DNA of 40,049 bases from assembly GCA_900548145.1 (NCBI GenBank), contig URJB01000018.1, forward strand, positions 1 through 40,049. The letters run 5' to 3'. Below, one piece after another: positions 7,956 to 17,095 of the stretch. The translations under genes and the position numbers were made by a program. Numbering within the stretch: position 1 is the first letter of the stretch; the number at the start of each line of letters is the position of its first letter. The DNA is from an uncultured Eubacteriales bacterium (GTDB lineage Bacteria; Bacillota; Clostridia; Christensenellales; Aristaeellaceae). The notes below the pieces were generated by a model. It saw only the letters and a list, made by a program, of their open reading frames with translations. It ran no database searches and had not been told where the DNA came from.

Positions 7956-9869
7956 CTATTCCATGGTCACGGACTGCTCCAGATAGAGCTTTCCATCCAC
8001 ATAGACCCGGCAGGACGCGCTGCCGCCGTAGGCGGAGCTGAGGGGCGTAATCACGCTGCCGCTCTGCCCGGCGGGGTATACGGCGGAATACTGCTCCACC
8101 TCCTGCCCGTTCTCCATCAGCGTTACCCGAATGGTTCGATCCTGATCGGCCTTTTCCATGGTAAAGCTGATTTCGCCCTTATAGCCCTTGCTCTGCGTCG
8201 CGACGGTCAGCACCACCGGCGCGTCCAGCACCGCCAGCGTACCCGAGACGGGGTTCTGGGCCATGACCATGCCGATCTGGCTTTCGTCCAGTACCTCCAC
8301 GTAGACGGTCTCGCCGACGGAAAGCTGGTTTTCCCGCAGCAGCTTGGCCGCTTCTTCCTCGGTGCGGGCGGTCACGTCCGGCACCAGCGTACTGCCGCCG
8401 GAAATGGACAGCTCCAGCTCCTGCCCGGGGGTAAAGGCTTCGCCGCCCTTGGGATTCTGCTGCAGGATGGTGCCCAGCGGCTCCGTGGACACCGATCGGA
8501 TGACCACGATGCTGAAGCCCTGCTTGCGCAGATTCTTGGAAATATTGTCATACAGCTGCCCCTCGCAGTCGGGGATGGTATCCTGACTGGGGCCCAGACT
8601 GACGGTGGCCAGCAGGCTGTCGCCCCGGCTCATTTCCGTGTCCGGCTCCGGCAGCTGGGAGATCACCACCCCGGCGGGGATGAGGTCGCTGTTCTGCTCG
8701 GTCTGCTGCCAGCCCAGCCCGGCCCGTCTGGCCATGGCCATGGCTTCCTCGGCCGGGTAGCCCTCCACATCCGGCGCGATGACCCGGTTGGTCACCCGGT
8801 TGAAAATGGCCAGAATGCCGAAGGTCAGCACGGCCAGCACCGCCACGGTGGCCGCGGCGGTCAAAAGAATGCCCCGGCGGGAATAACGGTGCTTCTTCAT
8901 CCGCCCCGTGGCCTGTGAAACCGGGCCGGGCCGGTAGGGTTTGTTCTCGGCAGGGCGTTTCGGGGGCTGCACCGGCTGCTGCCTGCCCGGAGTCACTGCC
9001 CCGGCAGGCAGCCGGGAAAAGCCCGTCTGCAGCATTTCGGGATCCAGCTTACCGTCCTTGGCCTGCAGCAGCGCATCCGCCATTTCCCGTGCGCTCTGGA
9101 AACGATCCTTTGGGTTCTTGGCCAGCGCCTTCATCACCACCGCCACCACGGCGGGCGGCGTTTCCGGCGCATAGTCGGTAATAGGCGGCGGCGCGTCATT
9201 GATGTGCTGCATCGCCACGGAAACGGGGGTATCGCCCACGAAGGGCACCCGGCCGGTGAGCATCTCGTACATCACCACGCCGGTGGAATAAATATCGCTG
9301 GTGGCCTCCACCACGCCGCCCATGGCCTGCTCCGGCGAGGAGTAATGCACCGACCCCACCACCGTATCCCCCTTGGAGATGGTGAAGGCATTGGTCATGC
9401 GGGCAATGCCGAAGTCCGCCACCTTCACGTGGCCGTCGGAGTGGATCAGCACGTTCTGGGGCTTGATGTCCCGGTGGATGATGCCGTTGTCGTGGGCGTG
9501 CTGCAGCGCGCTTAAAATGCGCACGGTGATCTGGATGGCGGTGGTCGTGTTCAGCCGTCCCTTCTGGCGGATCACGTCCTTCAGGGTGCTTCCGCTGACG
9601 TATTCCAGCACCAGATAGCGGTATTCGCCCTCCACGCCCACGTCCAGCAGGTTGACGATGTTGTGATGGCTCATCAGGCTGGCGGCCTGAGCCTCACGCT
9701 GGAAGCGTTCCAAAAATTCCTTGTCGGAATTGTATTCGCTTTTCAGGATTTTGACGGCCACGCTGTGGCCGGTGCGGATATCCACCGCCCGGTAGACCAG
9801 CGACATGCCGCCCTGACCGATAAAGTCCTCCAGCTGGTAGCGCTCGGCGAAGATCATGCCTTTCATCAT
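7956..9869 (-). CDS. prkC: PASTA-domain Ser/Thr protein kinase (PrkC/IreK type)
   Basis: A 637-residue membrane kinase. The cytosolic kinase domain (about 10-270) has the glycine loop GQGGMS (18-23), catalytic Lys40 in VAVK, HRD at 132-134 with Asp134, DFG at 152-154, and an activation loop with Ser/Thr before GSVHYSSPE. A proline-rich juxtamembrane segment (288-330) leads to one transmembrane helix (about 334-356). Outside lie three PASTA repeats (about 364-426, 432-490, 494-556) that in this family sense peptidoglycan fragments or lipid II. A final beta-rich domain follows (562-637). The ATG overlaps the stop of the phosphatase gene (ATGA), so the antagonistic pair is translationally coupled. 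Expected targets include IreB, which is encoded at 28452 in this window. Confidence 0.97.
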   Translation of the reverse strand: MMKGMIFAERYQLEDFIGQGGMSLVYRAVDIRTGHSVAVKILKSEYNSDKEFLERFQREAQAASLMSHHNIVNLLDVGVEGEYRYLVLEYVSGSTLKDVIRQKGRLNTTTAIQITVRILSALQHAHDNGIIHRDIKPQNVLIHSDGHVKVADFGIARMTNAFTISKGDTVVGSVHYSSPEQAMGGVVEATSDIYSTGVVMYEMLTGRVPFVGDTPVSVAMQHINDAPPPITDYAPETPPAVVAVVMKALAKNPKDRFQSAREMADALLQAKDGKLDPEMLQTGFSRLPAGAVTPGRQQPVQPPKRPAENKPYRPGPVSQATGRMKKHRYSRRGILLTAAATVAVLAVLTFGILAIFNRVTNRVIAPDVEGYPAEEAMAMARRAGLGWQQTEQNSDLIPAGVVISQLPEPDTEMSRGDSLLATVSLGPSQDTIPDCEGQLYDNISKNLRKQGFSIVVIRSVSTEPLGTILQQNPKGGEAFTPGQELELSISGGSTLVPDVTARTEEEAAKLLRENQLSVGETVYVEVLDESQIGMVMAQNPVSGTLAVLDAPVVLTVATQSKGYKGEISFTMEKADQDRTIRVTLMENGQEVEQYSAVYPAGQSGSVITPLSSAYGGSASCRVYVDGKLYLEQSVTME

Positions 9870-10576
9870 TCGCCCTGCACCTCCATCACCCGGCCCAGCA
9901 CAAAGGTGATATTGTCCGTGCCGCCGTGTTCCAGCGCCAGCTCCAGCAGACGGTCTGCGGCCTTTTCCTCATTCAGGGTATTCAGGATCTCTTCGATGTC
10001 CTTGTCGTCCACCATGTTATACAGGCCGTCGGAGCAGACCAGCCACAGGTCGTCCAGCTGCTTGTCCTCGGACAGCACATCCACCTCCACCACCGGGTCG
10101 ATGCCTACGGCCCGGGTGATGATGTTGCGGTAGGGATGCTTCTTCGCCATTTCCGGCGTAATGACCTGATTGCGCAGAAGCTCCCCGACCACGCTGTGAT
10201 CCTGCGTGATCTGGCTGAGCTTGCCGTCCCGGAGACGGTAGGCGCGGCTGTCGCCCACATGGCCGATGAGAATGCGCCGCTCGCCCTCCCACAGAAGGGT
10301 CATGGTGGTGCCCATGCCGGTCAGGTTTTCATCGCTGCCCGCCATGCCGTAAACGCGGCGGTTGGCGGCTTCCAGCCCCATGCGCAGCGCGTCCTCCTCC
10401 GGTTTTTTTCGGGAGAGGGCGTTTTTGACCACCTGCACGGCCACCCGGCTGGCGGTTTCCCCGCCCTTGTGGCCGCCCATGCCGTCGGCGACGCCGTACA
10501 GCCGTCCCTCCGCCAGCAGGCTGTCCTGATTGCTGGCCCGTACCAGACCCTGATGTGTTCTGTGGCAAACCCGCAT
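9866..10576 (-). CDS. prpC: PP2C-family protein phosphatase (PrpC/Stp type)
   Basis: A 236-residue metal-dependent PPM phosphatase that reverses PASTA-kinase phosphorylation. Signatures are RASNQDS near residue 13, YGVADGMGGHKGGE (metal-binding Asp in ADGMGG), GMGTTM, GHVGDSRAY, QDHS, CSDGLYNMV, and GGTDNITFV near the C-terminus. An upstream extension in the same frame is rejected because it reads through the rlmN gene. The ATG at 10576 has AAAGGAG 10 bases upstream, and the protein starts MRVCHRTHQG as expected. The gene follows rlmN by 7 bases and overlaps prkC by 4. Confidence 0.96.
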   Translation of the reverse strand: MRVCHRTHQGLVRASNQDSLLAEGRLYGVADGMGGHKGGETASRVAVQVVKNALSRKKPEEDALRMGLEAANRRVYGMAGSDENLTGMGTTMTLLWEGERRILIGHVGDSRAYRLRDGKLSQITQDHSVVGELLRNQVITPEMAKKHPYRNIITRAVGIDPVVEVDVLSEDKQLDDLWLVCSDGLYNMVDDKDIEEILNTLNEEKAADRLLELALEHGGTDNITFVLGRVMEVQGE

Positions 10577-10583
10577 GATGGTG

Positions 10584-11633
10584 TTACTCCTTTGATGTTC
10601 CTTCCAGTTCCCGCCGCCTGAGCTGGCCGCAGGCCCCGCCGATGTCGGAGCCCATTTCCCGGCGCACAGTGGCGGAGATGTGACGGTCCTCCAGCGTGTG
10701 CAAAAAGCGCTGCACCGCCTCCGGCGACGCGGGGCGCAGGGCCCGCTCGTCCACATGGTTCAAGGGGATCAGATTCACATGGCACTGCAGATCCCTAAGC
10801 AGCGCGGCCAGCTCGGCGGCGTGCTCCGGGCGGCTGTTGAGCCGGTCGATGAGGGCATACTCAAAGACCACCCGGCGGCCCGTTTTCTTCACATATGCCC
10901 GCACGGCGGCCATGACCTCGCCGAGGGGCCAACGCCGGGCGATGGGCATGATCTGCCGCCGGATCTCGTCGTTGGGGGCGTGCAGGGACAGGCTCAGCGT
11001 AATGCCCAGATTTTCCTCTGCCAGGCGGCGAATCTGATCCGCCAGACCGCAGGTACTGACCGACACGTTGCGCAGGCTCAGGTTCAGGCCCTTTTCCTCG
11101 TTCACCGCCCGCAGAAACCGCACGGTGTGGTCATAATTATCCAGCGGCTCGCCGCTGCCCATGAGGACGATATGGCCCACCCGGCCCTTCTCGCCCAGAT
11201 AGCGGTTGGCCAGCAGCACCTCCGAGAGCATTTCCCCGCTGGAAAGGCTCCGAACGCAGCCGTTCAGGGTGCTGGCGCAGAAGGCGCAGCCCATTTTGCA
11301 GCCCACCTGCGTGGAGATGCACAGGCTGTAGCCGTAATGATAGTGCATCAGCACGCCCTCGATTAGGTTATCATCCCGGCAGCGGAACAGAAACTTGACC
11401 GTATCGTCCTTTTGGGAGGGGAACACGCCGTACAGCTCCATGGGCAGATCGTCGCAGGTTTCCATCAGCTGCTCCCGCAGGGTTTTAGGCAGATTGCTCA
11501 TTTCCGAAAAGGGAACGCCCCGGGTCAGCCAGCTGTACACCTGACCGGCCCGGAAAGCGGGCTGACCCAGCTCTTTGAAGTAGGCTCCCAGCTCCTTGGG
11601 GGTCATATCCAGCAGGATCCGTTTCTCCGGCAT
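10584..11633 (-). CDS. rlmN: dual-specificity 23S rRNA/tRNA adenine-C2 methyltransferase RlmN
   Basis: A 349-residue radical-SAM enzyme that methylates C2 of A2503 in 23S rRNA and A37 in some tRNAs. The iron-sulfur motif is C112-x3-C116-x2-C119 (GCKMGCAFC). MGSGEPLDN (158-166) and SLSLHAP (214-220) are SAM-binding and family signatures. Cys335 in GGACGQL near the C-terminus fits the methyl-carrying catalytic cysteine. The gene overlaps the rsmB stop by one base (TGATG), indicating translational coupling, and leads into prpC. Confidence 0.97.
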   Translation of the reverse strand: MPEKRILLDMTPKELGAYFKELGQPAFRAGQVYSWLTRGVPFSEMSNLPKTLREQLMETCDDLPMELYGVFPSQKDDTVKFLFRCRDDNLIEGVLMHYHYGYSLCISTQVGCKMGCAFCASTLNGCVRSLSSGEMLSEVLLANRYLGEKGRVGHIVLMGSGEPLDNYDHTVRFLRAVNEEKGLNLSLRNVSVSTCGLADQIRRLAEENLGITLSLSLHAPNDEIRRQIMPIARRWPLGEVMAAVRAYVKKTGRRVVFEYALIDRLNSRPEHAAELAALLRDLQCHVNLIPLNHVDERALRPASPEAVQRFLHTLEDRHISATVRREMGSDIGGACGQLRRRELEGTSKE

Positions 11634-13348
11634 CAGTAGTTCCTCCGCAGACGGACGATGTAGAAGCCCTCCACCTGATCCCGGAAGCCCAGCAGCTGCA
11701 GGCCCAGCCCGTCCTGCTGCTGGCGCAGCTCCGCCGGGAAGGACAGGGGCATGGGTTCGGTAGTGTATTCAGGATGCTCCTTCAGGAAGGCCTCGATCTG
11801 CGCCTTGTTTTCCTCCGGCAGCACAGAGCAGGTGGAATACACCAGCATTCCGCCGGGCCGAACGTAGCGGCACACCGTGTTCAGCAGCTTCTTCTGGGTC
11901 TCCACGATGGCGGGAAGGTCGCTTTCCTTCAAGCGCAGCTTGATATCCGGCTTCTGGCTCAATACGCCGGTGCCGGAGCAGGGCGCGTCCAGCAGCACTG
12001 CGTCCAGCGTTTTTTCCATATCGGGCCGGTACTCGCAGGCGTCCTTCACGGCGGTGCGCAGGTTGTCCAGCCCCAAACGGCGGCGAACGCCGTCCAGCAG
12101 GAGGGCCCGCTTTTCGTGCAGCTCCCACGCATAGACCCGGCCCGTCAGCTGCATGGTCTCGCACAGATAAGCGGATTTGCCGCCGGGAGCCGCGCATGCG
12201 TCCAGAATTTTCATGCCGGGCCGGGCCTGCACCGCTTCGGCGGCCAGCATGCTGCTCTGACCCTGAATGGAATAAAGGCCCGCCTGATAATCCGGGTCAA
12301 AGCCCGGCTCGGTCACGCCCTCCAGCAGATAGGCATGGGGAGCCACGCCTGCCCGGAAGGACAGATTTTTTTTACGGAGCAGGTCTTCAAAACCATGGTC
12401 GTCCAGCTTGAGCAGATTGGGCCGGACGGTGGTGGGATGGCTGGCTTCCCGGTAGGTCAGCATCTGCTTCGCCGTATCGAAGCCGTAGGCCTCGATGAGC
12501 TTTTTCACCAGCCACAGGGGCGCGGAGCTTTCCACATGAAGCCATTCCTCCGGGTCTTTTTCCTTGTCCGGCCAGGACAGCTCGTCCTTTCCCCGGATCA
12601 GATTGCGCAGCACCGCGTTCACAAAGCCCGCGGAGGCTTCCATGCCCATCGTCTTGACCAGCTTCACGGATTCGTCCACGGCGGCGCTGTCCGGTACCCG
12701 CTCCAAAAACAAGATCTGGAAAACGCCCAGCCGCAGCGCGTCGCGGGTAACAGCGTCCCGGGCGGGATACTCGGTCAGCTGGTTCAAAGCATGATCGATC
12801 TTCACTTCGTTTTCCAGCGTGCCGTACACCAGTTGCGTGGTCAGGCGGCGCTCCTCGGGCTTCAAGTCCCGGGGCAGATTTTTGTTCAGGCTCAGCGCGG
12901 CGTAGGCGCCGTTTTCATGCACGTCCAAAAGCACCTTCAGCGCCAGCTTGCGGGCACCGGGCTGTGCAGGCGCGGCAGGCTTCCGGGGGCCGGAGGGCTT
13001 GCCGTAAGAAGACTTTCCATAAGAAGGTTTGCCAAAAGAAGGCTTCCCATAAGAAGGCTTGCCGGAAGCGGGCCTGCCATAAGAAGGCCGGTCGGTCTTT
13101 TTGTCAAAAGAGCGATTGCCGGAGGGCTGGGGACGGCGTTCTCCGTCAAACTTCCGAGGGCCGGACGCGGGCTTGCCGCCGTAGGGACGTTTTTCGTCCT
13201 TCCGGGCGTTTTCTCCCTGCGGACGGGCAGGACGATGGCCTTCGGGCTTCCCGGCATAGGGACGGCGCTGGCCGTCAAACTTGCCGCCCGGACGGCGGTC
13301 GCTTCGTTTTTCCCCGGCGTTGGACGCGGGGCGTTCGTTCTCATTCAT
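11633..13348 (-). CDS. rsmB: 16S rRNA (cytosine-967-C5)-methyltransferase RsmB with long basic N-terminal extension
   Basis: A 571-residue protein, about 120 residues longer than usual. Residues 1-130 are a Lys/Arg/Gly/Pro-rich disordered segment that ends in tandem SYGKP-like five-residue repeats (about 89-120). A NusB-like RNA-binding domain spans about 133-255, and the Rossmann methyltransferase domain about 300-570. The SAM motif is DACAAPGGKS (383-392). LLDAPCSGTG contains Cys457 and YSTCS contains Cys507, the expected pair for m5C chemistry. The start overlaps fmt by 4 bases and the stop overlaps rlmN by 1. The repetitive extension may aid RNA or ribosome binding, as in helicase tails; that is inference. 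Confidence 0.95.
   Translation of the reverse strand: MNENERPASNAGEKRSDRRPGGKFDGQRRPYAGKPEGHRPARPQGENARKDEKRPYGGKPASGPRKFDGERRPQPSGNRSFDKKTDRPSYGRPASGKPSYGKPSFGKPSYGKSSYGKPSGPRKPAAPAQPGARKLALKVLLDVHENGAYAALSLNKNLPRDLKPEERRLTTQLVYGTLENEVKIDHALNQLTEYPARDAVTRDALRLGVFQILFLERVPDSAAVDESVKLVKTMGMEASAGFVNAVLRNLIRGKDELSWPDKEKDPEEWLHVESSAPLWLVKKLIEAYGFDTAKQMLTYREASHPTTVRPNLLKLDDHGFEDLLRKKNLSFRAGVAPHAYLLEGVTEPGFDPDYQAGLYSIQGQSSMLAAEAVQARPGMKILDACAAPGGKSAYLCETMQLTGRVYAWELHEKRALLLDGVRRRLGLDNLRTAVKDACEYRPDMEKTLDAVLLDAPCSGTGVLSQKPDIKLRLKESDLPAIVETQKKLLNTVCRYVRPGGMLVYSTCSVLPEENKAQIEAFLKEHPEYTTEPMPLSFPAELRQQQDGLGLQLLGFRDQVEGFYIVRLRRNY
12989..13084 (-). repeat. imperfect 15-bp tandem repeats within rsmB
   Basis: About six imperfect copies of a 15-base unit encode SYGKP variants (SYGRP, SGKP, SYGKP, SFGKP, SYGKP, SYGKS, SYGKP). 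They sit inside the N-terminal low-complexity segment of RsmB. The in-frame unit length allows copy-number change without loss of the reading frame. Confidence 0.75.
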
Positions 13349-14280
13349 AGCTTTGCCTCACTCAATTTCTGTCCTTCGGGAATGACATGGCCCAGCAGAT
13401 AGGCTTTGGCTTCCATCCGCTTTGCGCCGGGAGCCTGAATTTCGCACAGCTCAACGGCTCCGTCGCCCGTGGCCACGATCAGGCCCTTTTTCCGGTCTGC
13501 GCACAGCACCGTGCCGGGCTGGCCGCAGCCCTGCGCGGCGCGGGCCTTCCAGATTTTCAGCGCGCCATTCTCGGTGGTCACGTAGCCGCATGGCCACGGG
13601 CTCATGGCCCGCACCCGGTTCACGCACTGGGCCGTGGTCTCCGTAAAGTCCATCTCGCCCATTTCCTTGGTGATCTTGGGGTCGTAGGTCATGCGGCTTT
13701 CGTCCTGCTTCTGCCGGGGGCAGTCGCCGGCCTCGATGCGGCGCAGGGTCTCGATCAGCAGCTCGCCTCCCAGATGGGACAGGCGCTCGGTCAGTTCCCC
13801 GGCAGTCTCCTCCGGGCCGATGGGTGTTTCCCGCTGCAGCAGAATATCGCCGGTATCGATGCCCGCATCGGTGAACATGGTGGTCACGCCGGTGACGGTC
13901 TCGCCCTGCCAGACCGTCCACTGGACGGGAGCCGCGCCCCGGTGCCGGGGCAGCAGGGAAGTATGCACGTTCACCGTGCCGATCTTCGGCACATCCAGCA
14001 CTTCCTGAGAAAGAATCTGCCCGAAGGCGGCGGTGACGCACAGGTCAGGCGCAAGGCTTTTCAGGTCGTCCAGTCCGTCCTTGCGAATTTTCAAGGGCTG
14101 AAATACGGGAATGTTCTGCGAAAGAGCATATTCCTTCACCGGGGTCATCTGCACCTTGCCGCCCCGGCCCTTGGGCTTGTCCGGCTGAGTAAAGACCCCG
14201 GCCACTTCGTAGCCGTTTTCTACCAGCGCGCGCAAAATAGGAACGGAAAACTCCGGCGTTCCCATAAAAACAACTTTCAT
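13345..14280 (-). CDS. fmt: methionyl-tRNA formyltransferase
   Basis: A 311-residue enzyme that formylates initiator Met-tRNA using 10-formyl-THF. The N-terminal hydrolase fold begins MKVVFMGTPEFSVP. The catalytic set Asn104, His106 and Asp142 lies in NVHTSLLPRHRGAAP (104-118) and DAGIDTGDI (138-146). The C-terminal OB-like tRNA-binding domain spans about 205-305. The gene overlaps def by 4 bases and rsmB by 4 bases. The def-fmt-rsmB order is the classic bacterial arrangement, placing formylation next to deformylation. Confidence 0.97.
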   Translation of the reverse strand: MKVVFMGTPEFSVPILRALVENGYEVAGVFTQPDKPKGRGGKVQMTPVKEYALSQNIPVFQPLKIRKDGLDDLKSLAPDLCVTAAFGQILSQEVLDVPKIGTVNVHTSLLPRHRGAAPVQWTVWQGETVTGVTTMFTDAGIDTGDILLQRETPIGPEETAGELTERLSHLGGELLIETLRRIEAGDCPRQKQDESRMTYDPKITKEMGEMDFTETTAQCVNRVRAMSPWPCGYVTTENGALKIWKARAAQGCGQPGTVLCADRKKGLIVATGDGAVELCEIQAPGAKRMEAKAYLLGHVIPEGQKLSEAKL

Positions 14281-14780
14281 TCCCCGTCCTCCTCTTCGTC
14301 TCCGTCCACCGGCTCGTATTCCTCGTCGCCCTCCAGAATTTCGCGATCCATCTTGTCCACATAGAGAACGCCGTCCAGATGATCCAGCTCATGGCACACG
14401 GCCCGGGCGAAGAACTCCTGCGCCTCCAGCTCGACGGGGTTGCCCTCCGGGTCCTGAGCGCGCACCTTCACATGGTTGGGCCGGGTGACTACGCCGCTGC
14501 GGCCGGGGATGCTCAGGCAGCCCTCGGGGCCGCTCTGCTGGCCGTCCGACTCCACGATGACCGGGTTCACCAATTCCACCAGTCCGTCCCCCACGTCGAT
14601 GACCACGGCCCGGCGCAGGATGCCCACCTGCGGCGCGGCCAGACCCACGCCGTTGGCGTCGTACATGGTGTCCGCCATATCTTCCAGCAGAATTTTCAGA
14701 CGCCGGTCGAATTTTTCCACCGGCTTGCAAATTTTGCGCAGCTTGTTGTCCCCGATCTTCACAATTTTCCTCAGCGCCAT
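14277..14780 (-). CDS. def: peptide deformylase
   Basis: A 167-residue metalloenzyme that removes the formyl group from nascent peptides. The three family motifs are complete: GVGLAAPQVG (44-53), EGCLSIPG (86-93) with metal ligand Cys88, and HELDHLDG (130-137) with ligands His130 and His134 and catalytic Glu131. A highly acidic C-terminal tail (about 151-167) is longer than usual. AAGGAG lies before the ATG. The gene follows priA by 27 bases and overlaps fmt by 4. Confidence 0.97.
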   Translation of the reverse strand: MALRKIVKIGDNKLRKICKPVEKFDRRLKILLEDMADTMYDANGVGLAAPQVGILRRAVVIDVGDGLVELVNPVIVESDGQQSGPEGCLSIPGRSGVVTRPNHVKVRAQDPEGNPVELEAQEFFARAVCHELDHLDGVLYVDKMDREILEGDEEYEPVDGDEEEDGE

Positions 14781-14807
14781 CGAAAACCTCTCCTTACTCT
14801 CTGCCCG

Positions 14808-17060
14808 CTACATCATGGTGGCGGGGTTCACTTCAACGTAAATATGGCAGCGTTCCGTGCCGGTGGCCGTCAACTCCGACATCAGGCGGAGCAGCGGCGC
14901 GGTTTCCGGCTGGTCGAACAGCTTGAGCAGCACATGGTAGCGGTACTGCCCCCGGATGCGCTTGACCGGTGCTTCGTCCGCCCGGATCATCAGCGTCTTT
15001 TTCTTCTGCACTGGGTGGCTCAGAAGATAGGTCTGCAGGGTATCGTACAGCCGCTCGGACGTGTCTTTGGCCTCGGCCTCGTCGGGGCTTTCCACCAGCA
15101 GACGGCACAGCATGGTAAAGGGCGGATACAGTCCCGCCCGCCGCCGGGAAAACTCCATTTCGAAAAAGGCCCGGTAGTCCTGCTTCGCCGCCGCCTGAAT
15201 GCAGGGGTTGTCCGGCTTGTAGCTCTGCACGATCACCTCGCCAGGCTCCTGCGCCCGTCCGGCCCGGCCCGCCACCTGCGTAATGAGCTGGAACGTCCGC
15301 TCCGCCGAACGGTAATCCGGCAGGTTCAGCGTCATGTCCGCCGCCACCACGCCCACCAGCGTCACCTTGGGAAAATCCAGCCCCTTGGCGATCATCTGGG
15401 TGCCAATGAGCACCTGCGCCCGTCCCTTGCCGAACTCGTCCAGCAGGCGGGCGTGGGCGTCCCGGCCACGGGTGGTGTCGATGTCCATGCGGACGGTTTT
15501 GACCTGCGGGAAGAGCTTGTGCATCTCCTCCTCCACCCGTTGGGTGCCGCTGCCGAAGTAGCGGATGTACTTGCTGCCGCACTCCGGGCACACCGTGGGC
15601 GGCGGCTTGACCGCGCCGCACAGGTGGCAGCGCAGCTGGCCGGGATCGTCCGGACTTTCCCGGTGCAGGGTCATACTCAGGTCGCACTGTTCGCACTTGA
15701 CCACATAGCCGCAGTTTCGGCAGCTGACGAAGGTATTGTAGCCCCGTCGGTTCAGGAACAACATGGCCTGATGGCCGCTGTCCAGACATTCCTTCAATTT
15801 CTGGATGAGCAGCGCGCTGAAGATGGAGCGGTTGCCCGCTTCCAGCTCCCGGCGCATATCCACCACCGTCACCTGCGGCAGCGGCCGGTCGCCCACCCGG
15901 CGGGGCATTTCCACCAGCGTGTAATCTCCCCGGCGGGCCATGGCAAAGGAAAGAATGCTGGGCGTAGCGCTGGACAGAATCAGCGTGGCTCCTTCGTTTT
16001 CGCAGCGCTGTTTCGCCACCCGGCGCGCGTCGTAGCGGGGATGTTTGTCGCTCAGATAAGTCTGTTCATGTTCCTCGTCGATCACGATCAACCCCAGTTT
16101 GTCCACCGGAGCGAAGACGGCGGAACGCGCGCCCACCACGACCCGGGCCTGTCCCGAACGGATGCGCCGCCACTCATCATATCGTTGGCCGTCGGTCAGG
16201 CGGCTGTGAAGCACGGCGGTGTTTTCCCCGAAGCGGCTGTGGAACCAGCGCACCATCTGGGGGGTCAAAGCGATCTCCGGCACCAGAATAATCGCGCCCT
16301 TGCCTATTTCCAGTGTCCGCTGCACCATGGCCAGATAGACCTCGGTCTTGCCGCTGCCGGTCACGCCATGAAGCAGGAACGCGCCCTCGCCTTTTTCCAG
16401 CGAGGGAATCATGCTGTCCAGCGCCTCCCGCTGGTCGTCGGTCAGGGGCGGCGCGACAGTGCGGGCCGGTTCCACCTCCGTATCCGGGGCCCGGAAGACC
16501 TCCTTCTCGGTCAGCGTCACCAGTCCCTGCTCCCCCAGCGCTTTCAGCGCGTCCCGGGGATTGGACACCAGCTGGGCCAGCTGGCCGACCCCGTGAGGCT
16601 GGCCGTCCTTCAAAAGCCGCAGCACCATGGCCCGCTTGGGCGCCCGCCGCAGCGCGTCCGCCTCCTTCTCCGCGTCCACGCCGGGGCAGAGCACGGCGCA
16701 AAGCTCCTTCTTTTGCTGAATGCGCCCGGTGCGCATGGCGGCGGGCAGCATCAGCCGCAGAGTTTCGGACAGGGGGCAGTGATTTTCCTCCGCCAGCTGA
16801 CGGGCCAGCGTCAGAAGCGGCGGCAGCAGGGCGGGATAATCATCCAGCACCGCCGCCACGGGCCGCAGCTTTTGCAGCGGAACGTCGGCGGGCAGCTCCT
16901 CGTCCGAAAGCAGCGCCACCACAAAGCCGTCCACCCGGCGCTTGCCCAGCGGCACGCTGACACGGCTGCCCTGCTCCACCTCCATGCCCTCGGGGATCAG
17001 ATAGGAAAAGGGACGGTCCACATTGGTATGCACCACGTCAACGATGACCTGTGCGATCAT
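14808..17060 (-). CDS. priA: primosomal protein N' (replication restart helicase PriA)
   Basis: A 750-residue SF2 helicase that recognises stalled forks and reloads the replisome. An N-terminal 3'-DNA-binding domain (about 1-105) precedes the helicase core, with Walker A GVTGSGKT (232-239), PEIALTPQ (261-268), DEEH (328-331) and SSATPS (363-368). The zinc-binding insertion carries eight cysteines (447, 450, 456, 459, 478, 481, 491, 494). Downstream are GTQMIAKGLDFP and QVAGRAGR. Length and domain order are typical. It lies 35 bases after the dacF stop and 27 bases before def. Confidence 0.97.
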   Translation of the reverse strand: MIAQVIVDVVHTNVDRPFSYLIPEGMEVEQGSRVSVPLGKRRVDGFVVALLSDEELPADVPLQKLRPVAAVLDDYPALLPPLLTLARQLAEENHCPLSETLRLMLPAAMRTGRIQQKKELCAVLCPGVDAEKEADALRRAPKRAMVLRLLKDGQPHGVGQLAQLVSNPRDALKALGEQGLVTLTEKEVFRAPDTEVEPARTVAPPLTDDQREALDSMIPSLEKGEGAFLLHGVTGSGKTEVYLAMVQRTLEIGKGAIILVPEIALTPQMVRWFHSRFGENTAVLHSRLTDGQRYDEWRRIRSGQARVVVGARSAVFAPVDKLGLIVIDEEHEQTYLSDKHPRYDARRVAKQRCENEGATLILSSATPSILSFAMARRGDYTLVEMPRRVGDRPLPQVTVVDMRRELEAGNRSIFSALLIQKLKECLDSGHQAMLFLNRRGYNTFVSCRNCGYVVKCEQCDLSMTLHRESPDDPGQLRCHLCGAVKPPPTVCPECGSKYIRYFGSGTQRVEEEMHKLFPQVKTVRMDIDTTRGRDAHARLLDEFGKGRAQVLIGTQMIAKGLDFPKVTLVGVVAADMTLNLPDYRSAERTFQLITQVAGRAGRAQEPGEVIVQSYKPDNPCIQAAAKQDYRAFFEMEFSRRRAGLYPPFTMLCRLLVESPDEAEAKDTSERLYDTLQTYLLSHPVQKKKTLMIRADEAPVKRIRGQYRYHVLLKLFDQPETAPLLRLMSELTATGTERCHIYVEVNPATMM

Positions 17061-17095
17061 GTCCGCTCCCCCTCTCCTGTGTTTTTACAAGTTTC

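Noticed and set aside
10577..10756. N-terminal extension of the PP2C phosphatase
   Set aside because: The extra 60 residues are Arg/Cys-rich, overlap the rlmN coding region, and the ATG at 10576 has a good ribosome binding site.
12989..13084. Repeats considered as a CRISPR array
   Set aside because: Units are 15 bases, contiguous, in frame and inside rsmB. There are no spacers.
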